In this document: positions 52,552 through 61,804 of the stretch, in pieces | Layout of the letters: each line of letters starts with the position of its first letter | Numbering within the stretch: position 1 is the first letter of the stretch | NCBI RefSeq assembly: GCF_009830285.1 | Contig: NZ_WUQX01000001.1 | Span: 3,906,501 to 3,970,500, forward strand | DNA length: 64,000 nt | Source of the DNA: Sporofaciens musculi | GTDB lineage: Bacteria > Bacillota > Clostridia > Lachnospirales > Lachnospiraceae | Reading direction: 5' to 3' | Notes under the pieces: model-generated | What the model was told of the DNA's origin: nothing | Databases searched by the model: none | Seen by the model: the letters and a program-made list of their open reading frames with translations, nothing else | Program-made: the position numbers and the translations under genes

Positions 52552-53031
52552 ATGAATATGTTCACATTATCAGCCAAATCCTGTATGTCCCACCTTCTAC
52601 TTAAGGAGACCTTTGACCAATTCTCATTTATAGAGGGAGAGATCACAACCTTTAACAAATTTACTCTGAACGGATTCCTTTATAAAGACTTCTTCGACGA
52701 GAAGCCTGAACGAAGCTACTCCTACTGGCGCGAGCTTCGGGATTTCTGTTTCAATATTATTAAGGGGAAGCGCACGCCCCTTAACTTCAAAATCATTCTC
52801 TCCCTTGCGCCGGAGCATTTCGGAGACTTTCTGAAAGAACATCAAATCCAAACCTTTTCCCCTAACGACATCACAGGGCTGTACCTGAATTTCCATTACG
52901 ACGGTACGATTCTGCAATGTATCACGGGGATTTCCATGCGCACCTTCACTATGGATAAGTCCCTTGAAAAAGAATGGGATGCCTATGTGGAAAGCTTTTT
53001 AAGAAAAGCAGGGATTGAGCGGGAAAAATAG
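52552..53031 (+). CDS. DUF5721-like protein
   Basis: A 159-residue soluble protein beginning MNMFTLSAKSCMSHLLLKE, with a middle part rich in aromatic residues (RSYSYWRELRDFCFNIIKG) and ending KAGIEREK. This matches the clostridial family I know as DUF5721; no function is known. AAAGGAG lies upstream. A TATACT at 52499-52504 may be its -10. It is divergent from the O-acetylation operon and precedes the chemoreceptor gene by about 90 bases. Confidence 0.8.
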   Translation: MNMFTLSAKSCMSHLLLKETFDQFSFIEGEITTFNKFTLNGFLYKDFFDEKPERSYSYWRELRDFCFNIIKGKRTPLNFKIILSLAPEHFGDFLKEHQIQTFSPNDITGLYLNFHYDGTILQCITGISMRTFTMDKSLEKEWDAYVESFLRKAGIEREK

Positions 53032-53110
53032 ACATAATTTTGTCAGAAATATTGTATTTTTTGTACAAATCAATTATAATTTATTTAGACTTTTTGTTAG
53101 ATGAACTTAA

Positions 53111-53173
53111 AAGGAGATAAGAGAATGAGAAGTAAAAAAAAGAACAGATGAGAGACCGGCATCACGGTCCCTG
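53111..53173 (+). other. Out-of-frame start of the chemoreceptor with A8 tract
   Basis: A strong AAGGAG (53111-53116) and ATG (53125) open a frame that stops after eight codons (TGA at 53149-53151). The tract A8 at 53134-53141 lies within it. Removing one A would join this start to the chemoreceptor frame without any stop, adding 16 residues before Met at 53174. Either slippage, phase variation, a mutation or a sequencing error is implied. Confidence 0.7.
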
Positions 53174-55138
53174 ATGCACAAATGGGGCATCACGGGAAAA
53201 CTGGTCATAGCAATCGTGGTCACCATAGTGATTATGGTTGGCGCACTTCTGCTAATCGTCCGCAGCCGTGTATCCGATGCGCTGTTGGCCAAAAGCGAGA
53301 ACCTGCTGGAGGAGACTACAGACAAGGCGATTCAGGAGGTTAATGCATGGATGGGCAGAATATTGGCAACCTTGGAGATGCAGCGGGACACGATTCAATA
53401 TGAAGATATGGATATCCCACGCATGGTAGAATACATCAAACATACCACCAATACAAATGACGCTTATCCGGCGGGATTATACGTTGCAACAACGGACGGT
53501 ACCCTGTACCATGCATCCTTTGTACCAGGGCCAGACTACAACGCACTGGAGAAACCATGGTACAAGGATGGTATTACCTCCGAAGACTTTATATTTGGAG
53601 ACGCATATTTTGATGAAGACAGCCAGTCCTATGTTGTGGGCGCATCCGGCGTATTAAAGAGTGGATCCGGAGAAGTCAGGGGCGTTGCAGCAGCAGACGT
53701 ATATCTGAATTCCATATCCGATATCGTAGCTGATATTCGTCTGGAGAAGACAGGAGGAATCTTCCTCGTGGACACCAGGACCAATACCATCATCGGTCAT
53801 CCGGATAAGGAGATGAACGGAAGGTCCATGGGGGAGTTCAGCGGGGATTTGTATGCCTATGCTTCCACAAAGATACAGGAGAAGGCGACAGGGCTAAGTC
53901 TTTACAATGACGATACATACATAGAAGTAACCCAAATACCCAACTGTGACTGGATGGCAGTATCCTATGTATCCAGAGACGAGGTACTTGCTGATTTGAA
54001 TACTCTGACCGGCATCATGTCGTCGGTAGCCGCATTTGCAGTCTTAATCATGGTAGCGCTGATTATCATCCTTGTAAGAAACATCATCGGAAAGCCGGTA
54101 GCTGAACTGAACAATGTAGCGGCAAGAATTGCAGAAGGCCAGCTAGATCAGTCCATTAACCACACCTCTAACGACGAGCTTGGCGAACTGGCGTACAATT
54201 TCGGCAAGACTGTGACACGTCTTCGTGATTATGTAGACTATATTAACGAAATTTCAGAAAAATTATATGAAATCTCTCAGGGCAATCTTGCATTTACCCT
54301 CACCCATGAATATCTGGGAGAATTTGCGAAGATCAAAGACTCCTTAGATCGTATCTCCTGGTCCCTCAACGAGACTTTGGGACAGATTAATGTAGCGGCA
54401 AGCCAGGTAGCTACTGGTTCTGAGTACGTCTCCGACGGAGCGCAGACTCTCTCACAGGGCTCCTCACAGCAGACTAACGCGGTGGAATCCCTTGCCTCTC
54501 ATATTTCAGAGGTTTCTGACGGAATTCAGAAGACTGCACAGGGAGCAAAGCAGGCAAGCCAAATATCACGGGATGTCAGGACGCGTATTCTGGAAAGCAA
54601 TGATAAGATGCAGCATATGAATGAGGCAATCCAGAAGATCAGTGATAAATCAACAGAGATTCACAGTATTATCAAGACGATCGAGGATATTGCATTCCAG
54701 ACTAATATTCTTGCACTAAACGCCGCCGTAGAAGCGGCAAGGGCAGGAACGGCAGGCAAAGGCTTCGCTGTAGTGGCAGATGAAGTACGCAACCTTGCCA
54801 GCAAGTCCTCCGAGGCGGCCAAGAATACCACTACACTGATTGACCAGACAGTAGAAGCCGTGACAGAGGGTACAACCATGGCTGAAGATACAGCCGCATC
54901 TATGATGGAGGTTGTTGCCCAGGCTGAAGAAGTAAGCAGGTTAATCGAAGGAATTGCCGAATACTCTGCACAGCAGGCAGAGGCCACAGAAGAGGTTACC
55001 CGTGGTATCGCACAGATTTCTGATGTAGTACAGTCTAACCTCTCTACGGCAGAAAAGAGCGCTTCTGCCAGTGAAGAGTTGTCAGGTCAGGCAAGTATGC
55101 TCAACGAACTGGTATCAAAATTCCGACTGAAAAAATAA
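53174..55138 (+). CDS. Methyl-accepting chemotaxis protein
   Basis: A 654-residue chemoreceptor: first membrane segment (about 8-30), external double-Cache sensor domain (about 35-290, with [13 protein letters not shown] and [16 protein letters not shown] in part), second membrane segment (about 293-316), HAMP (about 317-370) and the signalling coiled coil with the hairpin tip [21 protein letters not shown] (in part; [18 protein letters not shown] near 520). There is no CheR-tethering pentapeptide at the C-terminus. The ligand is unknown; dCache receptors often bind amino acids. The ATG at 53174 has no ribosome binding site, and a well-formed start one base out of frame lies upstream. Confidence 0.92.
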   Translation: MHKWGITGKLVIAIVVTIVIMVGALLLIVRSRVSDALLAKSENLLEETTDKAIQEVNAWMGRILATLEMQRDTIQYEDMDIPRMVEYIKHTTNTNDAYPAGLYVATTDGTLYHASFVPGPDYNALEKPWYKDGITSEDFIFGDAYFDEDSQSYVVGASGVLKSGSGEVRGVAAADVYLNSISDIVADIRLEKTGGIFLVDTRTNTIIGHPDKEMNGRSMGEFSGDLYAYASTKIQEKATGLSLYNDDTYIEVTQIPNCDWMAVSYVSRDEVLADLNTLTGIMSSVAAFAVLIMVALIIILVRNIIGKPVAELNNVAARIAEGQLDQSINHTSNDELGELAYNFGKTVTRLRDYVDYINEISEKLYEISQGNLAFTLTHEYLGEFAKIKDSLDRISWSLNETLGQINVAASQVATGSEYVSDGAQTLSQGSSQQTNAVESLASHISEVSDGIQKTAQGAKQASQISRDVRTRILESNDKMQHMNEAIQKISDKSTEIHSIIKTIEDIAFQTNILALNAAVEAARAGTAGKGFAVVADEVRNLASKSSEAAKNTTTLIDQTVEAVTEGTTMAEDTAASMMEVVAQAEEVSRLIEGIAEYSAQQAEATEEVTRGIAQISDVVQSNLSTAEKSASASEELSGQASMLNELVSKFRLKK

Positions 55139-55149
55139 TAAACAATTCG

Positions 55150-55179
55150 TATCCCCAAGGAATCATGTCCTTGGGGATA
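55150..55179 (+). terminator. Chemoreceptor terminator
   Basis: A perfect 12-bp stem TATCCCCAAGGA/TCCTTGGGGATA with a six-base loop, followed by AATTTTAT. It lies 12 bases after the stop codon. Confidence 0.8.
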
Positions 55180-55185
55180 AATTTT

Positions 55186-55217
55186 ATCTAAAAAGAGGGC
55201 TGTCCTAAGCCCCCTTT
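55186..55217 (-). terminator. htpG terminator
   Basis: On the minus strand a 10-bp stem AAAGGGGGCT/AGCCCTCTTT (55208-55217 with 55192-55201, one G-U pair) is followed by Ts. It lies about 12 bases after the htpG stop codon. Confidence 0.75.
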
Positions 55218-55228
55218 CCATTTACCAA

Positions 55229-57298
55229 TTATTTTGTAAGCAGCATCATAACTTCATTGCTTCTCTGTACAAATGCCGTCATTTCTTCCGGATTCAGCGG
55301 CTTATGCGCCAGCATAGCCAAATCATACAACTGCTTGCAGATGATAGACACATTCTCATTTTCCTTATTGTCAACCACAAACTTAACCAACGGATGATTT
55401 GCATTCAGGATTAATGTGCTTTCTTTGCCCATATCCATGCCGCCCATATTGCCCATGCCGTACATCTTCATCATTTCCTGCATACGGCGGTTCTGCTCAG
55501 ACAGTGTAATCATAGACGCAATCTTCTCATCCTTCAGCTTCTCAATCTTCACATCCAGCTTGTCATTGCCAAGCTCCTTGCGGAAAATCTCAATCAGGCT
55601 GTCAGAAATCGTCTTAAATGCTTCCTTATCTTCCTCTGCCACTTCTTCCTTAACATGGTCCGTTACATCAGCGTCAATCCTCTGGAAGCGGATGTTTGGA
55701 TTCTTCTGCTCTAACTGAGTGATGAACGGAGAATCAATGTTATGGTTCATGATGACCGCATCCTGTCCCTGATTCTTGAACATATTGATGTACTGGCTCT
55801 GCTGAACCTGATCCGTTACATAGTAGATGGTAGTCTTAATCTCCTCTACCTTGTTCTCGTCGCTATTCTCGCCTTCAGCGTCCTCTTTCTTGTCGTTGGC
55901 CTCAACCACCTCGCCGCCGTTCTCCTCGATGCAGTCCTTAAGGGTCAGATACTTCCCGTCAATGTTCTTGAATAAGATGACATCCTTCATCTTGTCACAG
56001 AACTTCTCGTCTTTCAGGCATCCAAACTTGATGAACGGGCTGATATCATCCCAGTATTTCTCATAGTCTTCTCTCTTTGTCTTACACATTCCGGAAAGCT
56101 TGTCAGCCACCTTCTTGGAAATATAGTCTGCAATCTTATTGACAAATCCATCGTTCTGCAGCGCGCTTCTTGACACGTTTAGCGGAAGGTCTGGACAGTC
56201 AATCACGCCCTTCAATACCATCAGGAACTCTGGAATGACTTCCTTGATATTGTCTGCAATAAATACCTGGTTGTTATATAACTTAATCGTTCCCTCAATG
56301 GAATCATATTCTGTATTAATCCTTGGGAAATACAGGATTCCTTTCAGGTTAAACGGATAATCCATGTTAAGATGAATCCAGAACAGCGGCTCTTTATAAT
56401 CTAAGAATACCTTGCGGTAGAACTCCTGGTAATCCTCGTCTGAGCAGTCGTTGGGATGCTTGGTCCACAGCGGATGAATATCGCTTAAGGAAACCGGCCG
56501 CTTCTCAATCTTAACCTTCTCCTTAGCCGGCTCTACCTCAACCATCTCTTTTACGCCGTCTTCGTTCTCCTTCTCCTCCATCTTGGCTTCTTCGTGGATA
56601 TGCTCAACGACAACATCATCCTCCTTCAAGTCTGCCTCGTCAATGGTCTCGTACTCTGGCTCTGCATTCGCCTTGGATAAGAAAATCTCTACCGGCATAA
56701 AGGAGCAGTATTTCTCAATCACTTCCCTGACACGGTACTCATTGGAAAATTCCAGGCTGTCATCATTCAGGTACAGCGTAATCTCGGTTCCCACGCCTTC
56801 TTTATTTCCCTCGTCCATCTCATACTCTGTTCCACCGTCGCTGACCCAGTGTACCGGTGACGCCCCTTCTTTATAGGACAGCGTATCAATATGCACCTCG
56901 TCTGCTACCATGAATGCAGAGTAAAATCCAAGTCCAAAATGACCAATCATATCATCTTCTGTGGTCTTGTCCTTATACTTCTCAAGGAATTCAGTCGCAC
57001 CGGAAAATGCAATCTGGGTAATATATTCTTCTACTTCCTCGGCTGTCATTCCAAGTCCGTTATCTATGAACTTTAAGGTCTTCTCCTCTGGGTTCACCTC
57101 TACCTTAATAGAAGGCTTGTAATCATCTGGTAACTGGTACTCTCCCATCATGTCCAGCTTCTTTAATTTTGTAATTGCATCGCATCCATTGGATACCAGC
57201 TCACGTGCGAAAATGTCATGATCAGAATATACCCATTTCTTGATAATTGGGAATATATTCTCGCTGCTGATTGATAGATTTCCTTTCTTTGCTGCCAT
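55229..57298 (-). CDS. htpG: Chaperone HtpG (Hsp90)
   Basis: Cytoplasmic Hsp90 chaperone of 689 residues. The GHKL ATP-binding domain (1-~215) shows RELVSNGCDAITKLK near residue 28, DNGLGMTAEEVEEYI near 75 and GHFGLGFYSAFMVADEV near 117. A charged linker with a Glu/Lys-rich stretch (about 205-260) leads to the middle domain (LFWIHLNMDYPFNLKGILYFP in part) and the C-terminal dimerisation domain. The start at 57298 (MAAKKGNLSISSENIFPII) has TAGGAG upstream. Expression should be under HrcA control, as a perfect CIRCE element lies upstream of the promoter. Confidence 0.96.
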   Translation of the reverse strand: MAAKKGNLSISSENIFPIIKKWVYSDHDIFARELVSNGCDAITKLKKLDMMGEYQLPDDYKPSIKVEVNPEEKTLKFIDNGLGMTAEEVEEYITQIAFSGATEFLEKYKDKTTEDDMIGHFGLGFYSAFMVADEVHIDTLSYKEGASPVHWVSDGGTEYEMDEGNKEGVGTEITLYLNDDSLEFSNEYRVREVIEKYCSFMPVEIFLSKANAEPEYETIDEADLKEDDVVVEHIHEEAKMEEKENEDGVKEMVEVEPAKEKVKIEKRPVSLSDIHPLWTKHPNDCSDEDYQEFYRKVFLDYKEPLFWIHLNMDYPFNLKGILYFPRINTEYDSIEGTIKLYNNQVFIADNIKEVIPEFLMVLKGVIDCPDLPLNVSRSALQNDGFVNKIADYISKKVADKLSGMCKTKREDYEKYWDDISPFIKFGCLKDEKFCDKMKDVILFKNIDGKYLTLKDCIEENGGEVVEANDKKEDAEGENSDENKVEEIKTTIYYVTDQVQQSQYINMFKNQGQDAVIMNHNIDSPFITQLEQKNPNIRFQRIDADVTDHVKEEVAEEDKEAFKTISDSLIEIFRKELGNDKLDVKIEKLKDEKIASMITLSEQNRRMQEMMKMYGMGNMGGMDMGKESTLILNANHPLVKFVVDNKENENVSIICKQLYDLAMLAHKPLNPEEMTAFVQRSNEVMMLLTK

Positions 57299-57365
57299 CT
57301 TTATCACTCCTACCTCATTTTTTAATTTCTACTTCAATATCGGGCATGTCCCTCGCCTAACAGAT

Positions 57366-57394
57366 ATGATAATACCTTCGATTTTAAAAGTCAA
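57366..57394 (-). promoter_or_regulatory. htpG promoter
   Basis: On the minus strand TTGACT (57389-57394), a 17-base spacer and TATCAT (57366-57371), about 68 bases before the ATG. The CIRCE element begins 7 bases upstream of the -35 box. Confidence 0.75.
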
Positions 57395-57401
57395 TAGAAA
57401 A

Positions 57402-57428
57402 TTAGCACTCTTTTAGATTGAGTGCTAA
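57402..57428. promoter_or_regulatory. CIRCE operator (HrcA-binding site)
   Basis: TTAGCACTC at 57402-57410, nine spacer bases, and GAGTGCTAA at 57420-57428: a perfect match to the 9-9-9 CIRCE consensus. HrcA represses heat-shock genes through this site. It is usually found before hrcA-grpE-dnaK and groESL; here it serves htpG. Confidence 0.95.
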
Positions 57429-57476
57429 CAAATTTCTTAAAAATATAAAAATTTTATAAAATGGTCTATTTGTATA

Positions 57477-59891
57477 TTACTCTATACTCTTAAGGGATTC
57501 CACCATATCAATCCTCTTAAGCTTAAAATACATCACCCCATTAATCATCAACGAGAATACCACCGTCAAAATTAAGCTGTAGACGAAGCTTGGCCCATTA
57601 ATATTCCTTCCAAACATAGCGGAATCCACCTCAACCGTCTCGATGATAAACAGATGCAGAAGTTTTCCAAGTACAACACCCACAGCAGAGCCCAAAAGCG
57701 TCAATAAAACATTCTCACGGTACACATATTCCGCCACCTCCATATTGTAGAACCCTAAAACCTTAAGGGTGGCCAGCTCACGTTTACGCTCTGCAATATT
57801 AACGGTATTCAAGTTATAGAGCACCACAAAGGCCAGCATTCCCGCTGAGATGATTAAGACAACAATAACCAGATTCAAGCTTCTAAGCATATCGTCCAAC
57901 TGTTTTTCAATATCGTGAGTGTAGCTGACATTCAATGCTCCCTCCTGTTTCAGTATATTCCTTCCCAACTTCTCCAAATCTGTATTAGTGGCGGAATCTG
58001 CCACTTTGAACAGAATACTGTTGTATTCCGGTTTTTCGCCGTATGCATTTTCATAACAGGCGGGTGTAAAATATATGTAATGACCCATATAATTCTCACA
58101 GATCTGCCTAATCTTCACTTTTTTATTGCCGTTTTCCTCATCCTTAATCTCAATAGTATCGCCTTTTTTCGCATTCAAAAGCTTCGCCGTCTTCTCGCTT
58201 ACGATTACACCGTCGTCTGTCAGCTCATACCCTTCCTTCGTCTTCCGGTCATGAAAATCTACGAACTGCAAAATATCCTCCACATTACCGAACACACATG
58301 CATATGCTGCCCTCTCCTTCTTTCCATTTACAAGTGTAATATTCTGCATGTATGCGTCCATGTACACGTCAACCTGACTCTCATCCTCCAGCGCTTTCTC
58401 AATCTCTCCTTGCTGTTCCTTCGTGATATCCTCCGTAAGATAGATACTCCCGTCATAGAACTGAATCTCGGCAAACTGTAAATTGGCAATTTCATAACAG
58501 GAATCCTTAAGTCCGAAGCCTACCAGCATCAAAGCCATACATCCTCCAATTCCAAATATGGTCATGAAAAACCGCTTCTTATACCGCATCAGATTCCGAA
58601 TCGTGGATTTCCATGTAAAATTTAGATGCCGCCAGATGATGCCAATCCGTTCCAAGAATACCCGACGTCCATTCTTAGGCGCTGGCGGCCGCATCAATAC
58701 AGCAGGCTGTGCGTCTAATTCTCGATAACATGCCATGACCGTGGCAAATATGGTACAAAACATTGCAGCACCAGATGCCATTGCAGCATATTTCCAGTCA
58801 TAGGGCACGAGAATCTTAGGTAAATGCTGGTACAAAATCCCGTAAGCATAGACAATAATGTATGGAAGAATCTTTTCCCCAATCAGAACGCCTAAAATAC
58901 TTCCTCCGGCAGTAGCCAACAGTGCATAGCCAATATATTTGGAAGCAATCGCACCTTTGCCGTATCCAAGGGCTTTCATTGTTCCAATCGACGTACGCTG
59001 TTCTTCTACCATACGCGTCATACTGGTCAAACTGATTAACGCTGCCACAAGGAAGAACAACACAGGAAATACCCGTCCAATCGCACCAAGCCGTTCTGCA
59101 TTTTCTCCAAATCCACTGTACTCAATCAAAGTGCTTCGGTCATACACGTACCACTTTGGCAGCTCAATATCTTCAATATCTGCTTCTGCTTCGGCAATTT
59201 TCTCCTCCCCGTCTGCAAGCTCGGCCTCTGCTTCTGCCTTGCCGTCCTCATATTCCTGCTTCGCTTCAACAAGCTTTGCTTCATTGGATGCGATTTCTGC
59301 CTCTCCGTCGGCAAGCTTCGCCTCCTGTCTCTTAATCTCACTCCATCCCTCATTAATCTGCTTCTGGCCTGATGATAGCTGTGCAGGCACAGACGCTAGC
59401 TCTGACTGAGCTGCCGCAAGCTGATTTTTAGTGGCGGCAAGCTGTGCCGCCATATCGTCCAACTGCTTCTGGCTTGCGTTAATCTCAGCCATTCCAGAGT
59501 TATATGCCTGCCTCTGCCCCTCAATCTTCATCATAAGCATCTGAGCCGTTCCTTCCAGCTCGGCAAGCTGCTGCGTAAGCTCAGGAGGAATCTCAACCGA
59601 ACCGCCTGGCGGTGTGTCTCCCTCGGAATCACCTGGCTCATTACCGTCTCCATCACCGCCTGACGGCGTGTCTTCCTCGGAACCATCTGGTTCATTTCCA
59701 TTCCCAGAATCCTCTGGCGGATTGCCACCCTCTGGCTCGTCCGATTCATCACCGCCCTCGACCGTCTCACCTGTCCGGCTGATTACTGTCCCGCCTGACT
59801 GCCTCGTTCCAGTTCGTCTGACTCCAGCCAGGCTTGTCTGAGACTTGATGGCTTCAATCTGTCCTTTTATGGCTTCAATCTGTCCAAGCAC
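57477..59891 (-). CDS. FtsX/MacB-type ABC permease, 3' part (frameshifted)
   Basis: The downstream 804 codons of a large exporter permease. They contain the end of an external coiled coil interrupted by an acidic, Gly/Pro-rich low-complexity stretch (about residues 40-100, with repeats such as EPGDSEGDTPPGG), more coiled coil (AQLAATKNQLAAAQSELAS in part), three membrane segments with an FtsX domain (about 275-385), a MacB-type periplasmic domain (about 430-650) and a second FtsX domain at the end. The frame opens only with a GTG inside the coiled coil, so this is not an independent gene. It continues the 5' part after a one-base shift. The likely role is a lipid or peptide exporter, or a cell-wall regulator. 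Confidence 0.85.
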   Translation of the reverse strand: MLGQIEAIKGQIEAIKSQTSLAGVRRTGTRQSGGTVISRTGETVEGGDESDEPEGGNPPEDSGNGNEPDGSEEDTPSGGDGDGNEPGDSEGDTPPGGSVEIPPELTQQLAELEGTAQMLMMKIEGQRQAYNSGMAEINASQKQLDDMAAQLAATKNQLAAAQSELASVPAQLSSGQKQINEGWSEIKRQEAKLADGEAEIASNEAKLVEAKQEYEDGKAEAEAELADGEEKIAEAEADIEDIELPKWYVYDRSTLIEYSGFGENAERLGAIGRVFPVLFFLVAALISLTSMTRMVEEQRTSIGTMKALGYGKGAIASKYIGYALLATAGGSILGVLIGEKILPYIIVYAYGILYQHLPKILVPYDWKYAAMASGAAMFCTIFATVMACYRELDAQPAVLMRPPAPKNGRRVFLERIGIIWRHLNFTWKSTIRNLMRYKKRFFMTIFGIGGCMALMLVGFGLKDSCYEIANLQFAEIQFYDGSIYLTEDITKEQQGEIEKALEDESQVDVYMDAYMQNITLVNGKKERAAYACVFGNVEDILQFVDFHDRKTKEGYELTDDGVIVSEKTAKLLNAKKGDTIEIKDEENGNKKVKIRQICENYMGHYIYFTPACYENAYGEKPEYNSILFKVADSATNTDLEKLGRNILKQEGALNVSYTHDIEKQLDDMLRSLNLVIVVLIISAGMLAFVVLYNLNTVNIAERKRELATLKVLGFYNMEVAEYVYRENVLLTLLGSAVGVVLGKLLHLFIIETVEVDSAMFGRNINGPSFVYSLILTVVFSLMINGVMYFKLKRIDMVESLKSIE

Positions 59892-61066
59892 AGTCTGGTA
59901 GCTCTGTTCATCCGCCGCAAGCTGCGCCTCAAGACCGACAAGCTGCTGCCTTCTGCTGCTTCAATCTGGGCCTCTGCATCCGGCCTTGCCGCCTCGTACT
60001 GCGCAAGTCCCTGCTCATAAGCCGACTTACCGTCATTTAACTGGGCAAGACCAGAACGGTATTCAGCTAACGCAGAATCCAACTCCTTTTGTTTGGAATT
60101 CAAGGTTGACTTTGCTTCCCCAATCTGTCTCCTACCGTCCTGTATCTGTACCCTCGCATCTGCAAGCTGTCTCTCTGCATCCGCGATCTTCTCTGCCGCA
60201 TCTAAAAGCTCCCTCCTGGCTTCTTCCTTCCCTTCCTCAAGCTCGGCCTTCGCCTCCTCAAGCTTCTCTTTGGCCTCGTCTTTTAAGCTGTCTTTGCGGA
60301 CCACAGCCCGTTCGTCCACAAGCTCCTCCACTCTCTCAAGAACTTCCTCAATCCGTTTATCATAGGCATCGGTAAATGCCAGCAAAGCCTTCGCGCCCTC
60401 CACCTGGAGGTAGACCTCTGTGAAGACCTCCATAGCAAAGGTATCCTCCGGCACCACTAGAAACGCCTGGATACTGCCGTCCCCTACCGTTGAACTCCCT
60501 CTCCCGTAGGACAAATAGCATGGGCTGTTCCCAAGCCCCACCACCTCAAATGTATCTGTCTTTAACGTATCCGAAATCTCGTCATCCGTTCCTGACTTAA
60601 GCTCTATCTTATCCCCAATCTGAAACTCTGAATTGTCATCTGCAAGACACTCTCCCTTTTTTTCAGGAAGCCGCCCCTTGCTGACCGTCACCTGATTCAT
60701 CTTCTCCTGCAAAGACATGACATGGAGAACCTGCTGCTCATCCTGGGTAGTGTAGAGAAAATCCCCACTGTACGCTCCTTCTGCATATGCAATTCCTTCC
60801 CCTTTTTCCATGACGCGGACATCCTCCTCTGTCACACCATAGGTACAGACTGCCTTGATGTCCATAAGCTGCGCCTCATCAAAATAAAAGTCCCCGCTCA
60901 GTCTCATATCCGGCTCAGCGGCACGTATACCTGAGAAAAATGCGACTCCAAGAGCAACAATAAACAGAATCGACAAAAACCTTCCTGGACTCTTTTTGAT
61001 TTCCATATAGAAATCTTTTCTTGTGACCTTCTTTCTTCTTTTCGTTGTCTGATTCGTCCTATTCAT
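59867..61066 (-). CDS. FtsX/MacB-type ABC permease, 5' part (frameshifted)
   Basis: The first 399 codons of the same permease: a basic N-terminus, the first membrane segment (FLSILFIVALGVAFFSGI near residue 32), a MacB-like external domain (about 55-240) and a long coiled coil (about 245-370, rich in AKEKLEEAKAELEEGKEEA-type heptads). After EAQIEAAE near residue 371 the frame switches to a Ser/Leu/Arg-rich sequence and stops. The correct continuation (QLVGLEAQLAADEQSYQT) is in another frame, so one base is missing near 59947-59965. It follows the ATPase gene by nine bases and forms an exporter with it. Confidence 0.85.
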   Translation of the reverse strand: MNRTNQTTKRRKKVTRKDFYMEIKKSPGRFLSILFIVALGVAFFSGIRAAEPDMRLSGDFYFDEAQLMDIKAVCTYGVTEEDVRVMEKGEGIAYAEGAYSGDFLYTTQDEQQVLHVMSLQEKMNQVTVSKGRLPEKKGECLADDNSEFQIGDKIELKSGTDDEISDTLKTDTFEVVGLGNSPCYLSYGRGSSTVGDGSIQAFLVVPEDTFAMEVFTEVYLQVEGAKALLAFTDAYDKRIEEVLERVEELVDERAVVRKDSLKDEAKEKLEEAKAELEEGKEEARRELLDAAEKIADAERQLADARVQIQDGRRQIGEAKSTLNSKQKELDSALAEYRSGLAQLNDGKSAYEQGLAQYEAARPDAEAQIEAAEGSSLSVLRRSLRRMNRATRLCLDRLKP

Positions 61067-61075
61067 CTGATCGTC

Positions 61076-61780
61076 CTACCATTCTATCGTTTCCACCGGC
61101 ACCGGATATGGATTCCTTACGATATCCGCCACCCGTCCGTTTTTAATCTTAATTACACGGTCTGCCATAGGCGCGATTGCCGAATTATGGGTAATGAGAA
61201 TAACCGTCATACCTTTTATCCGGCACGTATCCTGCAAAAGCTTCAGTATGGACTTTCCCGTATTGTAGTCCAATGCCCCTGTGGGTTCGTCGCACAAAAG
61301 AATCTTAGGATTCTTTGCCAGCGCCCTTGCGATCGACACCCTCTGCTGCTCTCCTCCGGATAGCTGCGCAGGAAAGTTATTAAGCCGTTGTCCCAAGCCC
61401 ACTTCTTCCAATACTTCTCTGGCATCCATAGGAGCTTTGCAGATTTGCAGAGCAAGTTCTACATTCTCCAAAGCTGTCAGGTTCGGAATCAGGTTATAAA
61501 ACTGGAACACAAAGCCAATGTCATCCCTGCGGTAAGCCGTAAGCTGCTTCTGGGAGTAGGCGGTAATATCCTGTCCGTCCACAATCACCCTTCCCTCTGA
61601 CGCTGTATCCATTCCGCCCAGAATATTCAAAACCGTGGTCTTTCCCGCTCCACTCGGTCCTACCACAACGGCAAATTCTCCCTGACTAATCTGGAAGTCG
61701 ATTCCATCCGCCGCCATAATCTCTACCTCTCCCATACGGTATCTTTTCTTTACTTCTTCTAATGTGACAAACCCGCCCAT
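61076..61780 (-). CDS. ABC transporter ATPase (MacB/LolD type)
   Basis: A 234-residue ATPase with Walker A GPSGAGKTTVLNILGG near residue 41, Q-loop FVFQFYNLIPNLTALENV near 90, signature LSGGEQQR near 139 and Walker B ILLCDEPTGALD near 159, followed by the H-loop VILITHNSAIAPMADR near 195. The sequence around the Q-loop and the DEPTGALD motif are typical of FtsE/LolD/MacB ATPases. It is the partner of the large FtsX permease encoded next and should power a mechanotransmission-type exporter. It is the first gene of the pair, 24 bases after the HEPN gene stop. Confidence 0.94.
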   Translation of the reverse strand: MGGFVTLEEVKKRYRMGEVEIMAADGIDFQISQGEFAVVVGPSGAGKTTVLNILGGMDTASEGRVIVDGQDITAYSQKQLTAYRRDDIGFVFQFYNLIPNLTALENVELALQICKAPMDAREVLEEVGLGQRLNNFPAQLSGGEQQRVSIARALAKNPKILLCDEPTGALDYNTGKSILKLLQDTCRIKGMTVILITHNSAIAPMADRVIKIKNGRVADIVRNPYPVPVETIEW

Positions 61781-61804
61781 ATATGTCCTCCGTAAAAGTG
61801 CAAT

